The notes: generated by a model not told the origin, from the letters alone. A DNA stretch of 64,000 nt from Clostridiaceae bacterium (GCA_910575795.1 CAJTGE010000019.1:37306-101305), one strand, 5' to 3'; positions 43,719 to 54,043 are shown, counted from the first letter of the stretch. Program-made: numbers and translations.

Positions 43719-44992
43719 AAAAGCTGTGGATATGGAACCATGATGCGACGTATATGTTCCGCAATCGTTCCGGGCGGCATTACTGGTTTGCAAAGTATAT
43801 CCGGGCGTATGGGTTTGAGCCGGTAGTGTTCTGTGCCAGCACAAACCATTTTGACGGGACGCAGATGGACTTTAAGGGAAACTACAGGGTGGATACCGTG
43901 GATGGGATCCCGTTTGTATTTGTAAAGACGCCGGCCTATAAGGGGAACGGCGGGAAACGGATCTGGAACTGGGTGTGCTTTTACCGCGGGCTGTTCCGGA
44001 TATACCGGTCTGTGGCCGCAAGGTTCGGGAAGCCGGATGTGATCCTGGCTTCGAGCGTGCACCCGCTGACCATGGCGGCCGGCGTGCAGATCGGGAAGCG
44101 GCTGGGGATTCCCTGCATCTGCGAGGTAAGGGATCTGTGGCCGGAGGCCATTTTCCAGGCGGGGATGGCAAGGGAGAGAAGCTTTCTTGGAAGGGCGCTT
44201 ATCCTGGGCGAACACTGGATCTACCGGAATGCGGACGCCATGATTTTTACCAAGGAAGGCGATACGGATTATTTAAGGGAGAGAGGGTGGCTCACAGAGC
44301 AGGGCGGGGACATTGACATCCGGCAGTGCTTTTATATCAACAATGGGATTGATCTGCAGGAATACGTAAAGCAGATCCGGGAAAAGCGGCTGGAGGATCC
44401 GGATCTCTCCTCGGACGCATTCCGGGTGACGTATGTGGGGACGCTGCGGAAGGTGAACCACCTGGAACTCCTGATCCGGGCGGCCGTGCTTTTGAAGGAG
44501 GAAACGGACATCGAATTCCTGATTTACGGGGCAGGGGAGGAGGAGGAAGCCTTAAAGCGCCTGATCCGGGAAAATGGTCTGGAGCGGGTGCATATGAAGG
44601 GGTATGTCAACGGGCAGTTTGTGCCGTATATTCTGAGCTGCTCTTCGGTGAATTTGCTGAATTATTCGCAACATATGTACAACTGGTCCAGGGGAAATAG
44701 TTCGAGGAAGCTTTTTGAGTATATGGCCTCCGGGAAGCCTGTTATCTCGACGGTCGCCATGAAATATTCGCCCATTGAGAAGTACCGGTGCGGGATTTCG
44801 ATGGAGAGCGGCAGCGCGAAGGAGCTGGCGGACTGTATCAGGAGGATAAAGGGCATGGGAGCTGAGGAGCGGGAGCGGATGGGAAGGAATGCGCGGGCCG
44901 GGGCGGGGGATTTCGACGCGTCGGTTCTGACCGGGAAGCTGGCGGATGTGATTGAGTATGCGCAGAGGGAATGGAAGAAAAAACAGAGTTGA
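43715..44992 (+). CDS. Glycosyltransferase family 4, WcaI/WbuB-like
   Basis: A 425 aa GT-B enzyme. The N-terminal half includes KLWIWNHDATYMFRNRSGRHYWFAKY and CEVRDLWPEAIF, typical of the WbuB-type N-acetylfucosamine/hexosamine transferases. The C-terminal half has VTYVGTLRKVNHLELLIRA and RKLFEYMASGKPVIS (GT4 donor site). It probably adds the second or third sugar of the repeat. Start overlaps the priming transferase gene by 4 bp. Confidence 0.87.
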   Translation: MKKLWIWNHDATYMFRNRSGRHYWFAKYIRAYGFEPVVFCASTNHFDGTQMDFKGNYRVDTVDGIPFVFVKTPAYKGNGGKRIWNWVCFYRGLFRIYRSVAARFGKPDVILASSVHPLTMAAGVQIGKRLGIPCICEVRDLWPEAIFQAGMARERSFLGRALILGEHWIYRNADAMIFTKEGDTDYLRERGWLTEQGGDIDIRQCFYINNGIDLQEYVKQIREKRLEDPDLSSDAFRVTYVGTLRKVNHLELLIRAAVLLKEETDIEFLIYGAGEEEEALKRLIRENGLERVHMKGYVNGQFVPYILSCSSVNLLNYSQHMYNWSRGNSSRKLFEYMASGKPVISTVAMKYSPIEKYRCGISMESGSAKELADCIRRIKGMGAEERERMGRNARAGAGDFDASVLTGKLADVIEYAQREWKKKQS

Positions 44993-45115
44993 ATGGATGC
45001 GATAACAGAGTAAGGTGAGAACGGCGGCAATGGTTCGTTCCGCTCGGCGCGTCTGCCGCGCTGGCCTGGCGGATATGTGACAGACGCCGAAATAAAAGTG
45101 ACAGGAGAGAGGGAT

Positions 45116-46339
45116 ATGGTAAATGTCGTAGGACTTGGGTATATCGGCCTGCCGACCGCATTGATGCTGGCCGCCCACGGTGTGGAGGTCACCGGGACGG
45201 ACTGCAGCCGGGAGCTGGTCGATACGCTGAACAGAGGAGAAACCACATTTCAGGAGGAGGGGCTGGACGGACTGTTTCAGAGGGCCGCTGCGGCCGGGAT
45301 CCGTTTTTCATCGGAATACATATGCGCAGAGATGTATATCATTTCCGTGCCGACGCCCTATGACAAGGCAAGCAAAAAGGTTGACGCCTCTTATGTGCGC
45401 GGCGCGGTGGAACAGGTCTTAAAGGTCTGCCCAGGCGGAGCGGTGCTTGTGATCGAGTCAACCGTACCGCCGGGAACGATCGAGCGGTTTGTGCGCCCGC
45501 TTATTGAAGAAAAGGGGCTGGCTGTGGGGGCGGATATCCATCTTGCCCACGCGCCGGAGCGGATCATACCGGGGAATATGGTGTATGAGCTGAAGCATAA
45601 TTCACGGACCATCGGGGCGGATGAGCCGGAGATTGGGGAGCGGGTAAAGAGGCTGTATGCCTCCTTCTGTCAGGGGGAGATTGTGACAACGGACATCCGC
45701 ACCGCGGAGATGACGAAAGTGGTGGAAAATACCTTCCGTGACATCAATATCGCCTTTGCGAATGAGCTGGCGAAGATCTGCCGTTCAGACAACCTGAATG
45801 TGTATGAGATTATCCGCATCGCCAACCAGCACCCCAGGGTAAACATCTTGTCGCCGGGGCCGGGAGTCGGCGGGCACTGTATTTCTGTGGATCCATGGTT
45901 TCTGGTGGGGGACTATCCGGGGCTTGCCAATATTATTCTGGCAGCCAGGAAAATCAATGACAGCATGCCGGAGTTTGTGCTGGAGCGCATAAACCAGATC
46001 ATGAAAGAGGAAGGGATCACGGATCCCTCGCGGGTGGGCCTTTATGGGCTGACCTATAAAGAGGATGTGGACGATATGCGGGAGAGCCCCACACTGCAGA
46101 TGCTGGAATGCATGGAGAGGCATCTGGCAGGCGGGAGAGTGAAGGTGTATGACCCGTATATCAGAGAGGGCGTGGTGGAGCATCAGTACCACGATTTTGG
46201 ACAGTTTGTAAATTCGGTTGATATGGTGGTGATTATGGTGGGACACCGCCAGATCCGGGAGCAGAGAACTGCGTTGAAAGGGAAAATTGTGCTGGATACA
46301 CGGAATATCTTCGGTGGAAAAGATATCTATTGTCTGTAA
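45116..46339 (+). CDS. UDP-N-acetyl-D-mannosaminuronate-forming dehydrogenase (WecC-like)
   Basis: A 407 aa UDP-sugar 6-dehydrogenase, oxidising C6 twice with NAD+. MVNVVGLGYIGLPTALMLA is the Rossmann motif; VIESTVPPGT, HAPERIIPG, NTFRDINIAFANELA and the catalytic Cys in GVGGHCISVDPWFLV match UDP-ManNAc dehydrogenases. Start taken at ATG 45116, right after AGGAGAGAGG; the longer GTG frame is not needed. With a 2-epimerase it would give UDP-ManNAcA, a second uronic acid beside the Wbp product. Confidence 0.85.
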   Translation: MVNVVGLGYIGLPTALMLAAHGVEVTGTDCSRELVDTLNRGETTFQEEGLDGLFQRAAAAGIRFSSEYICAEMYIISVPTPYDKASKKVDASYVRGAVEQVLKVCPGGAVLVIESTVPPGTIERFVRPLIEEKGLAVGADIHLAHAPERIIPGNMVYELKHNSRTIGADEPEIGERVKRLYASFCQGEIVTTDIRTAEMTKVVENTFRDINIAFANELAKICRSDNLNVYEIIRIANQHPRVNILSPGPGVGGHCISVDPWFLVGDYPGLANIILAARKINDSMPEFVLERINQIMKEEGITDPSRVGLYGLTYKEDVDDMRESPTLQMLECMERHLAGGRVKVYDPYIREGVVEHQYHDFGQFVNSVDMVVIMVGHRQIREQRTALKGKIVLDTRNIFGGKDIYCL

Positions 46340-46455
46340 CCTGAATTTGGAAATACGGAGAAATATTTGGGCAAGACGGATGGCGGGCCGGATGACAGAC
46401 AGCGTTTGAAAAATGCTCTACCAGGGAAGCTGGGCATAGGAGGTGCTGCGTAATT

Positions 46456-48732
46456 ATGAAGATTTGCTTTGTTGCCCCGGCAGACAATTACCATACAAAA
46501 AAGTGGTGCAGGTGGTTTGCTGGGCGTGGGCATGAGGTTCATGTCGTTTCATTCCACCGGGCTGTGACAGAGAATGCGGAGCTGCATTTTATTGATTGCG
46601 GTGTCGGCGTGAGGGAGAATGACTGGAAGAAGCTCCGCTATCTGCTGAGGGCATCTGAACTAAGGAACATTCTTGCTGAAATGAAACCTGATATTGTAAA
46701 CGTCCATTATGCAACCAGCTACGGGGCGGCAGCGGCCCTGGCAGGGATTAAGAGGTATGTGCTGTCCGTGTGGGGGGCGGACGTCTATGATTTCCCGAAA
46801 AAAAGCCCCCTGCACCGGCTGATGCTCCGCTTCAGCTTAAATAAGGCTTCATATCTGTTTTCTACGAGTAAGGCCATGGCCGTAGAAGCGGGAAAATATA
46901 CAAAAAAAGCATTTGACATTACACCGTTTGGCGTTGACACAGAGCTGTTTTCACCAGGGAAGCGCATCCGGGCGGGCGATGGGAGATTTATTGTGGGAAC
47001 CGTAAAAACGCTCTCTGAAAAGTACGGAATTGATTATCTGATAAAAGCGGCTGCAATCATACACAGAGAATATCCGGATATTCCGCTTGAGCTTCGGATC
47101 GCAGGGAAAGGCCCATGCGAAAAGGAGTACCGGGATCTGGCAGCACGGCTTCAGGTAAACGGCATGATAACATGGCTGGGTTTTATCCCGCAGGAGCAGG
47201 CAGCCGAAGAGTGGGCCAATATGGACGCCGCCGTCATCCCTTCCACTCTGGAATCCGAATCGTTCGGAGTTTCGGCTGTCGAGGCGCAGTCCTGCGGCGT
47301 CCCTGTCGTTATATCCGATATCCCCGGTCTGATGGAGGCTGCCAGCCCGGGCGTGACGGCCCTCGTTGTCCCGAGAAAGGATGAGAGGGCGCTGGCAAAA
47401 GCGCTTGTCTGGCTGTACCGGAATCCGGAAGCGGGGAAGCGGATGGGGGAAGAAGGGCGGAAGTATGTGCTGGAGAATTATGAATGGAATGATTGTTTCT
47501 CTAAAATTGAACAGAGGTTAAAAATGATCCGGGGGGGGGCACAACGCCTGATTGAATGTCTGTCCGGCTTCTTCGGGAAAGCGCCGGGGCAGGCAGGCGC
47601 AGCGGGCAGAGTTTGTAAGAAAGCCGTTTGTGGGGCAGGGCAGCCGGAAACGTTTAACAAAAGGATCCTCATTTTAGCGGAGAATTATCCGGACAATGAG
47701 GGCGGAGTTTCCATGATGTATGTACATACAAGAAATCTATATTACCGCGAACAGGGGCTGGATGTCACGGTCATCAGCTTTCAGGCGCGGACAGGTTATG
47801 TATATAAGGGGATTTCCGTCCTGTCCCTGAGGGAATATGAGGCATGCCCCGGAGAGTATGGCGCGCTGGTTCTTCATGCGGCAAATATAAAGCACCACTA
47901 CCGCTTCCTGAGAAAATACGGCGCGCGTTTTCCAGGGTTTGTGTTTTTCTACCATGGGCATGAAGCGCTGAATGTGACGCGCGCCTATCCCAGACCATAT
48001 CCGTATATGAAAAGGATTGCGTTAAAGACACTGGCGCAGGAGGCATATGACGGCATAAAGCTTGCGATATGGAGAAATTACCTGCCGGGAGCAGCGGAAA
48101 AGTCCCATTTTGTATTCGTAAGCGGCTGGATGTACCGGGAGTTCCTGAAATGGACACGGCTCTCCCCAAACGTGACGGCCGGACGGTATTCGGTGATTTA
48201 TAACTGTGTGGGAAAGGAGTTTGAGGAGGGCTGTTATGACGCGGAGGGAGAAAAACAGTATGATTTCATAACCGTGCGCAGCAGCCTGGACGGATCCAAG
48301 TATTGTATTGATCTTGTCAACCAACTGGCTTTCCATAATCCCTCGCTTCGTTTTGCAGTCATTGGCAGGGGGCGTTTTTTTGAATTCAATAAAAAAGCGC
48401 CGAACCTGGAGTGGAAAAACCAGACGATGTCCCATGGCGAGATGATACCGCTTTTACAAAAAGCGCGGTTTGCGCTGATGCCGACGCGGACCGATGCGCA
48501 GGGGCTTATGATGTGCGAGATGGCCGCGTTTGGGATGCCGGTTATTACATCGGATATTCCCGTATGCCATGAGGTATTTGACGGGGTGGAGAATGTGTAT
48601 TTTATCAGCAATGAGGACGGGAAGCGGGATATGGGGGACTTTGTGAGGCTGGGGAGCCGGTGTGTGAAGGACAGGAGGCTGGGGAGGGAGCAGACGGTTA
48701 TGAGGGAAGTGGAGCTGCTTAAGAAACTTTAA
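46456..48732 (+). CDS. Two-domain glycosyltransferase fusion with a poly-G linker
   Basis: 758 aa. Residues 1-355 are a GT4 enzyme (GVDTELFSPGKR, VGTVKTLSEKYGIDYLIKA, STLESESFGVSAVEAQSCGVPVV). Residues about 400-758 form a second, different transferase (RILILAENYPDNEGGVSMMYVHTRN..., PTRTDAQGLMMCEMAAFGMPVIT). The junction carries nine G residues at 47531-47539. A one-base slip there would separate the domains. A gene remnant at 52799 ends naturally shortly after the same position, which suggests that the fusion arose from two genes or by slippage. Confidence 0.8.
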   Translation: MKICFVAPADNYHTKKWCRWFAGRGHEVHVVSFHRAVTENAELHFIDCGVGVRENDWKKLRYLLRASELRNILAEMKPDIVNVHYATSYGAAAALAGIKRYVLSVWGADVYDFPKKSPLHRLMLRFSLNKASYLFSTSKAMAVEAGKYTKKAFDITPFGVDTELFSPGKRIRAGDGRFIVGTVKTLSEKYGIDYLIKAAAIIHREYPDIPLELRIAGKGPCEKEYRDLAARLQVNGMITWLGFIPQEQAAEEWANMDAAVIPSTLESESFGVSAVEAQSCGVPVVISDIPGLMEAASPGVTALVVPRKDERALAKALVWLYRNPEAGKRMGEEGRKYVLENYEWNDCFSKIEQRLKMIRGGAQRLIECLSGFFGKAPGQAGAAGRVCKKAVCGAGQPETFNKRILILAENYPDNEGGVSMMYVHTRNLYYREQGLDVTVISFQARTGYVYKGISVLSLREYEACPGEYGALVLHAANIKHHYRFLRKYGARFPGFVFFYHGHEALNVTRAYPRPYPYMKRIALKTLAQEAYDGIKLAIWRNYLPGAAEKSHFVFVSGWMYREFLKWTRLSPNVTAGRYSVIYNCVGKEFEEGCYDAEGEKQYDFITVRSSLDGSKYCIDLVNQLAFHNPSLRFAVIGRGRFFEFNKKAPNLEWKNQTMSHGEMIPLLQKARFALMPTRTDAQGLMMCEMAAFGMPVITSDIPVCHEVFDGVENVYFISNEDGKRDMGDFVRLGSRCVKDRRLGREQTVMREVELLKKL
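47531..47539 (+). repeat. Poly-G(9) tract at the domain junction
   Basis: Nine consecutive G within ATCC(G)9CACAAC, in the linker codons between two glycosyltransferase domains. Mononucleotide runs of this kind slip during replication. Confidence 0.6.
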
Positions 48733-48790
48733 TCTTTTAAAGGAAAACATTAGCGGCCCGGTTTGCCGCATTATTTGAGGAGACAGAGCG

Positions 48791-50110
48791 ATGAGCATGA
48801 AGGAAAATCTGTTAAAGAAAATAGAAAAAAAATGTATCCGTGTCGGGGTGGCAGGGCTTGGCTATGTTGGGCTTCCTCTTGCTGTAGAGAAGGCAAAGGC
48901 CGGTTTTAAAACGATTGGCTTTGATATCCAGGCCGGGAAAGTGGATATGGTAAATGCAGGTCATAACTATATCGGCGATGTGGTGGACAGCGATTTGAAA
49001 ACTCTGGTGGAACAAGGGATGCTCTCAGCCACCACGGACTTTTCCTTTATGAAAGACATGGATTTTATCGCGATCTGCGTCCCGACTCCCCTGGATAAGC
49101 ACCAGCAGCCGGATATCAGCTATGTAAAGCATTCCGTCGAGGAAATCGCCCGTTATTTAAAGAAGGAAACCATGGTTGTGCTGGAGTCAACGACCTATCC
49201 GGGAACAACGCAGGAGCTGGTGCGGCCGCTTCTGGAGTCGGGTTCGGGATTTAAGTGCGGAATCGATTTTTATCTGGGATTTTCACCGGAGCGCGTGGAT
49301 CCCGGAAACCTGATTTATAAGACAAAAAATACGCCCAAGGTGGTCGGAGGCGTCGGAAAGGATGCGACAGAGGTCATTGCCGCTATGTACCGCGCCGTTC
49401 TCGACGGGGACGTGTTCGAGGTTTCTTCTCCCGCAGTCGCTGAGATGGAAAAAATCCTGGAGAATACATACCGCAATATCAATATCGGCCTGGTCAATGA
49501 ACTGGCCATGCTCTGCGACCGGATGGACATCAGCCTCTGGGAAGTGATTGATGCGGCAAAGACAAAGCCCTACGGCTTCCAGGCATTTTATCCCGGGCCT
49601 GGCCTGGGCGGGCACTGTATCCCCCTGGATCCGTATTATCTTTCCTGGAAAGCGAGGGAATACGGCTTCCACACCTCCATGATCGAGAGCTCCATGATGA
49701 TCAATGACCGGATGCCGGAATACTGCGTGGAACGGGCCGGGCGGATTCTCAACCACCATGAAAAGTCCCTGAAAAATGCCCGGATTCTTGTTCTGGGGGT
49801 GGCGTATAAGCAGGATATTGACGATTACCGCGAGAGCCCGGCGCTGCGTGTGATTGAAGTTCTCAGGAACGAGCAGGCGCAGGTGGAATACTATGATCCG
49901 TATATCCGTTCCTACCGCTATCATGGGGAGACGGTTAAAGGGCTTGAAGCCATTTCCCCGGCGATCGTTGCATCGTTTGATCTGGTGATGGTAACAGCGG
50001 CCCACAGCAATGTGGATTACGCTATGATCCAGAGGCATGCCAGGGCTGTTTTTGATACGAAAAATGTGATGAAGGGTTTGGAACCGCGCGGGAATATCGA
50101 GGTTCTGTAA
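48791..50110 (+). CDS. UDP-N-acetylglucosamine 6-dehydrogenase (WbpA-like)
   Basis: A 439 aa UDP-sugar dehydrogenase, first step from UDP-GlcNAc to UDP-GlcNAcA. VGVAGLGYVGLPLAVEKAKAG, VPTPLDKHQQPDISYV, ESTTYPGTT, SPERVDPGN, and catalytic Cys in GPGLGGHCIPLDPYYLSWKAREYG are typical of WbpA/WbpO. Preceded by GAGGAGACAG. It lies with the 2-epimerase, oxidoreductase and acetyltransferase of the same route. Confidence 0.88.
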   Translation: MSMKENLLKKIEKKCIRVGVAGLGYVGLPLAVEKAKAGFKTIGFDIQAGKVDMVNAGHNYIGDVVDSDLKTLVEQGMLSATTDFSFMKDMDFIAICVPTPLDKHQQPDISYVKHSVEEIARYLKKETMVVLESTTYPGTTQELVRPLLESGSGFKCGIDFYLGFSPERVDPGNLIYKTKNTPKVVGGVGKDATEVIAAMYRAVLDGDVFEVSSPAVAEMEKILENTYRNINIGLVNELAMLCDRMDISLWEVIDAAKTKPYGFQAFYPGPGLGGHCIPLDPYYLSWKAREYGFHTSMIESSMMINDRMPEYCVERAGRILNHHEKSLKNARILVLGVAYKQDIDDYRESPALRVIEVLRNEQAQVEYYDPYIRSYRYHGETVKGLEAISPAIVASFDLVMVTAAHSNVDYAMIQRHARAVFDTKNVMKGLEPRGNIEVL

Positions 50111-50134
50111 CAGGATTTTACCGGAGGTGAGGCA

Positions 50135-51211
50135 TTGAAGATAGTGACAGTGGCAGGCGCGCGGCCTCAATTTATCAAGGCAGCCGCTTTTTCAAGGGCG
50201 GCTGCAGAAATACATGAGGAAATTCTGGTACATACCGGCCAGCATTTTGACGCAAATATGTCAGATATATTTTTTGAGGAGCTAAAGATACCGAAGCCAA
50301 GGTATTATCTGGGGATTTCAGGCGGAACGCATGGAAAAATGACAGGCGCCATGCTCGCAGGAATCGAGCAGGCGCTGCTTGCGGAAAAACCGGACTGGTG
50401 CCTGGTTTATGGGGATACGAATTCCACTCTGGCAGGCGCGCTGGCAGCCGTTAAGTTGAATATACCGGTTGCGCACGCGGAAGCCGGCGTCAGGATGGGG
50501 ACGCTGAGCAACCCCGAGGAGGTCAACCGGGTTGTGACGGATCACGTTTCCCGCCTTCTTTTTACACCGACGGATCTGGAAAAAGGAAATCTGCAGAAGG
50601 AAGGCATTGGAAACAATGTCTACGCGGTGGGAAACCTCATGTATGACTCTTATCTCTATGCGGACGGACTGCAGACAGATTTGCGTCCGGCCGTTGATTT
50701 CGATAACCGTCCGCTTGTCCTGCCGGATCGCTATTATTATCTCACCTGCCACAGGCAGGAGAACACATGCAGCGATAAGCCGCTTCTGGAAATTTTCACC
50801 GCAATGAACGAGTTGGACGCCCCCACGGTTTATCCGGTTCATCCGAGAAATAAGGAGCGGGCCGCGCGTCTGTGCAGGGAACACGGTTTTCACCGGATCC
50901 GTCTGATCCAGCCGGTTGGCTATATGGAATCGCTTAAGCTTTTAAAACGCTGTGAAAAGGTGGTAACAGACTCCGGAGGGCTTCAGTGCGAGGCTTTTTT
51001 TGCAGGAAAACAGTGCGTAACCGTGTTTGACCGGGTTATCTGGCCGCAGACAATGGCTGCAAAGCGCAACCAGCTCGCCAGGGCGGACGCACGGGATATC
51101 TTAAACAAACTGGCGGCCTCACAGAAGATAGACAACACATATCAGCCGTTTGGAGACGGACATACAGCGGAGCGGATGATACGGATTATGGAAGAAAACA
51201 TGGAGGGATAA
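50135..51211 (+). CDS. UDP-sugar 2-epimerase (WbpI-like)
   Basis: A 358 aa non-hydrolysing epimerase. VAGARPQFIKAAAF, HTGQHFDANMSD, VYGDTNSTLAGALAA, HAEAGVR and EEVNRVVTDH are family hallmarks; the ARPQFIKAA variant favours the diacetamido-sugar (WbpI) group over the WecB group (TRPEAIK). It would convert UDP-GlcNAc3NAcA into UDP-ManNAc3NAcA; UDP-GlcNAc as a substrate remains possible. TTG start at 50135, seven nt behind CCGGAGGTGA. Confidence 0.83.
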   Translation: MKIVTVAGARPQFIKAAAFSRAAAEIHEEILVHTGQHFDANMSDIFFEELKIPKPRYYLGISGGTHGKMTGAMLAGIEQALLAEKPDWCLVYGDTNSTLAGALAAVKLNIPVAHAEAGVRMGTLSNPEEVNRVVTDHVSRLLFTPTDLEKGNLQKEGIGNNVYAVGNLMYDSYLYADGLQTDLRPAVDFDNRPLVLPDRYYYLTCHRQENTCSDKPLLEIFTAMNELDAPTVYPVHPRNKERAARLCREHGFHRIRLIQPVGYMESLKLLKRCEKVVTDSGGLQCEAFFAGKQCVTVFDRVIWPQTMAAKRNQLARADARDILNKLAASQKIDNTYQPFGDGHTAERMIRIMEENMEG

Positions 51212-51216
51212 GTCGA

Positions 51217-52290
51217 ATGAGATACGCACTGATCGGCTGCGGGAGAATTTCTACGAACCATATGAAAGCAGCCGTAAACAATCATCTGGAAATAACGGCT
51301 GTCTGTGATCTTTTGCCGGAGCGGATGGGGACGCTTCTCGAGGCGCATGGCCTTCAGACGAACGGACAGATCAGGCGGTTTACGGATTATAAAACGCTGG
51401 TACATGACATTAAGCCAACGCTTGTCAGCATTGCAACCGAAAGCGGCAGCCATGCAGAGATCGCATTATACTGCATCCGCCATGGAATCCATGTGATCAT
51501 CGAAAAACCCATGGCCATGAGCATGGCGGACGCGGATGCTATCATCCGCTGTTCGCAGGAACAGGGCGTAAAGGTGTGCGCCTGCCACCAGAACCGATTT
51601 AATCTTGCCGTCCAGTCCATGCGCAGGGCTCTGGAGGAGGGGCGGTTTGGCCGTCTGTCGCACGGCTCGGTACACGTGCGCTGGAACCGGAACCGGGCGT
51701 ATTATCAGCAGGCCCCCTGGAGAGGGACATGGGCCCTGGACGGCGGCGCGCTGATGAATCAGTGCATCCATGGCATTGACCTGCTGCGCTGGACATTCGG
51801 CGGGGAGATCGAGGAGGTGTACGGCCAGACAAGACGGCAGTTCCACCCCTATCTGGAGGCCGAGGATGTGGGAATGGCGGTGATCCGTTTCAAAAACGGC
51901 GCGATTGCCACCATCGAAGGTACGACAAACGTTTACCCCGGAAATCTGGAAGAGACGCTTTACGTTTTTGGCGAGAAAGGAACTGTAAAAATCGGCGGAA
52001 CATCCACGAATTCGATAGATGTGTGGGAATTTGACGACGAAACGGATGCGGATCAGGCGAAAAAGGGATTCCGTGAAGCGGCTGCAAATGTATATGGCAA
52101 CGGGCATACCAGCCTGTTTGCGGATATGGCGGACGCTATCCGGACCGATCGGATTCCCTATGTGGACGCCCGTGCGGGACGCGATGCGCTGGAGCTGGTG
52201 CTGGCTGTCTATAAGAGCCAGAAAGAGGGCAGGGCGGTGAGGTTTCCTCTGACGGACTTTGCTTGTGGGGATATGAAAGGCGAATTCTGA
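51217..52290 (+). CDS. Gfo/Idh/MocA oxidoreductase (WbpB-like)
   Basis: A 357 aa NAD-dependent oxidoreductase. [53 protein letters not shown] and the [17 protein letters not shown] region match WbpB/WlbA, which oxidises C3 of UDP-GlcNAcA to a 3-keto sugar. The aminotransferase for the next step is at 61474. The stop overlaps the acetyltransferase start (TGATG). Confidence 0.87.
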   Translation: MRYALIGCGRISTNHMKAAVNNHLEITAVCDLLPERMGTLLEAHGLQTNGQIRRFTDYKTLVHDIKPTLVSIATESGSHAEIALYCIRHGIHVIIEKPMAMSMADADAIIRCSQEQGVKVCACHQNRFNLAVQSMRRALEEGRFGRLSHGSVHVRWNRNRAYYQQAPWRGTWALDGGALMNQCIHGIDLLRWTFGGEIEEVYGQTRRQFHPYLEAEDVGMAVIRFKNGAIATIEGTTNVYPGNLEETLYVFGEKGTVKIGGTSTNSIDVWEFDDETDADQAKKGFREAAANVYGNGHTSLFADMADAIRTDRIPYVDARAGRDALELVLAVYKSQKEGRAVRFPLTDFACGDMKGEF

Positions 52291-52772
52291 TGGAAAACAA
52301 GTATTTCGTACATGAAAGCAGCTATATTGACGATGATGTGGAGATCGGTTCCGGAACGAAAATATGGCATTTCTGCCACATCCAGAGCGGCGCGCGGATC
52401 GGAGATAACTGCTCGCTGGGGCAGAATGTGAATATATCAAACCATGTAAAGATCGGAAACCGGGTCAAGATTCAGAACAATGTCTCTGTTTACGAAGGCG
52501 TGGAGCTGGAGGACGGCGTATTCTGCGGGCCTTCCTGCGTATTTACCAATGACCTGACGCCGCGCGCGGAGTTCCCAAAGGGGAGAGAGGGGTATCAGCG
52601 CACGCTGGTAAAGCGCGGGGCCAGCATCGGAGCGAATGCTACGATTGTCTGCGGCGTCACGATAGGAGAATATGCCATGGTAGCCGCCGGCGCGGTGGTG
52701 ACACGGGATGTTGAGGCATATACGCTGGCAGCGGGAGTTCCGGCAAGGACTGTGAGAAAGATCGATGTGTGA
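52290..52772 (+). CDS. Sugar N-acetyltransferase (WbpD-like)
   Basis: A 160 aa left-handed beta-helix acetyltransferase: [38 protein letters not shown], then [18 protein letters not shown] and [20 protein letters not shown]. It acetylates the 3-amino group formed by the aminotransferase. ATG 52290 shares its A with the TGA of the preceding gene. Confidence 0.9.
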   Translation: MENKYFVHESSYIDDDVEIGSGTKIWHFCHIQSGARIGDNCSLGQNVNISNHVKIGNRVKIQNNVSVYEGVELEDGVFCGPSCVFTNDLTPRAEFPKGREGYQRTLVKRGASIGANATIVCGVTIGEYAMVAAGAVVTRDVEAYTLAAGVPARTVRKIDV

Positions 52773-52798
52773 GGTTGACAGAATAGATAGGTGAAAGT

Positions 52799-52873
52799 TA
52801 TGAATGGAGCGATTGTTTTTCTAAAATTGAGCAGAGGTTAGATATGATTCGGACAGGCTGTGCGGAGACGTAA
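52799..52873 (+). pseudogene. 3' remnant of a glycosyltransferase gene
   Basis: Starting with TATGAATGGAGCGATTGTTT, about 54 bp closely match 47485-47530 of the fusion gene. The reading frame is YEWSDCFSKIEQRLDMIRTG..., ending in TAA at 52871. No upstream part of the gene is left; it is the tail of a deleted GT4 gene. Confidence 0.7.
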
Positions 52874-52912
52874 AAGCAGCCTGATATGAAACGAATAAGG
52901 GGACAGTAATGC

Positions 52913-54043
52913 ATGAATGAAAAGCGATGTATATTTCATATACCAAATTATGTCGATCCAAAGGGATTATCCGGCTCCAATGTCAGGCCGTATAAAATGG
53001 CCGATGCATTCCGCCAAAACGGGTATGCGGTGGATGTTGTGATGGGATATGGAAAGGATCGGAAACGGCAGATTGCAGAAATTAAAAGGAATATTTCAAA
53101 CGGTGTAAGATACGATTTTTTATACAGCGAGAGCAGCACCATGCCGACGCTGTTGACGGAGCGGCATCATCTTCCGGTATATCCATTTCTCGATTTCGGA
53201 TTCTTTAAATTTTGTAAAACACATGGAATTAAAATCGGTTTATTCTACCGGGATATATATTGGAAATTTCCTTTATATCGGGAAAAGATAAATGTCCTTA
53301 AGGCAAAATTGGCTACGGCTATGTACCGTTATGATCTTTTCCAATACGATCGATTACTGGATGTATTATTTTTGCCGTCTGTTCTTATGAAACAATATAT
53401 GAAGGAAATAAAACCATCATTACCGCTTATTCCTCTGCCTCCCGGAACTTGTCCGGCAAATAGCATTGCGCAGCGGGATGGCCTGGACGACTCGCTTCGT
53501 CTGCTCTATGTCGGCGGGATCAGCCGTGGTGTGTATGATTTAACCAATCTCTTAAAATCCGTTGTGTCTGTATCCGGAACAGAACTTACCATTTGTTGCC
53601 GCGAAAAGGATTGGGAGGCTGAAAAGGGCTATTACGAACGCTTTTTAAACGAGCGCATAAAAATTGTACACACATGGGGGGCCGGTCTAAAGCCATATTA
53701 CTCACAGGCAGATATGAGCTGTTTAATAACGAATCAATCCGATTACAGAAGCTTTTGCATGCCAATCAAGCTGTTTGAATATCTTTCCTACCAAAAGCCA
53801 ATCTTCATTACAGACGGATCGGCCGGGGCTGAATTTGTCCGGAACAATAATATCGGGGTTGTCGTGCAGCCGGATGAAGAGAGCATAAAAAGCGCTTTAC
53901 AGGATATATCATCCCATCGTGACAGGCTCACAGAAATTTCCGTCCATATGGAAGCGATTGCCGAACATAATTCCTGGTCCGCACGCGCGCGGACGGTCGA
54001 AGCGGTATTATGTTCCCAAAACCAGAAAGAAGAAATGCGGTAA
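52913..54043 (+). CDS. Glycosyltransferase (GT-B type)
   Basis: A 376 aa protein. HIPNYVDPKGLSGSNVRPYKMADAFRQNGY at the N-terminus and LRLLYVGGISRGVYDLTNLLKSV, then MPIKLFEYLSYQKPIFITDG, show a GT-B fold with the GT4-like donor site. From here to 61456 the genes are A+T-richer than those upstream, suggesting the serotype-specific, exchanged part of the cluster. Donor and acceptor unknown. Confidence 0.8.
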   Translation: MNEKRCIFHIPNYVDPKGLSGSNVRPYKMADAFRQNGYAVDVVMGYGKDRKRQIAEIKRNISNGVRYDFLYSESSTMPTLLTERHHLPVYPFLDFGFFKFCKTHGIKIGLFYRDIYWKFPLYREKINVLKAKLATAMYRYDLFQYDRLLDVLFLPSVLMKQYMKEIKPSLPLIPLPPGTCPANSIAQRDGLDDSLRLLYVGGISRGVYDLTNLLKSVVSVSGTELTICCREKDWEAEKGYYERFLNERIKIVHTWGAGLKPYYSQADMSCLITNQSDYRSFCMPIKLFEYLSYQKPIFITDGSAGAEFVRNNNIGVVVQPDEESIKSALQDISSHRDRLTEISVHMEAIAEHNSWSARARTVEAVLCSQNQKEEMR

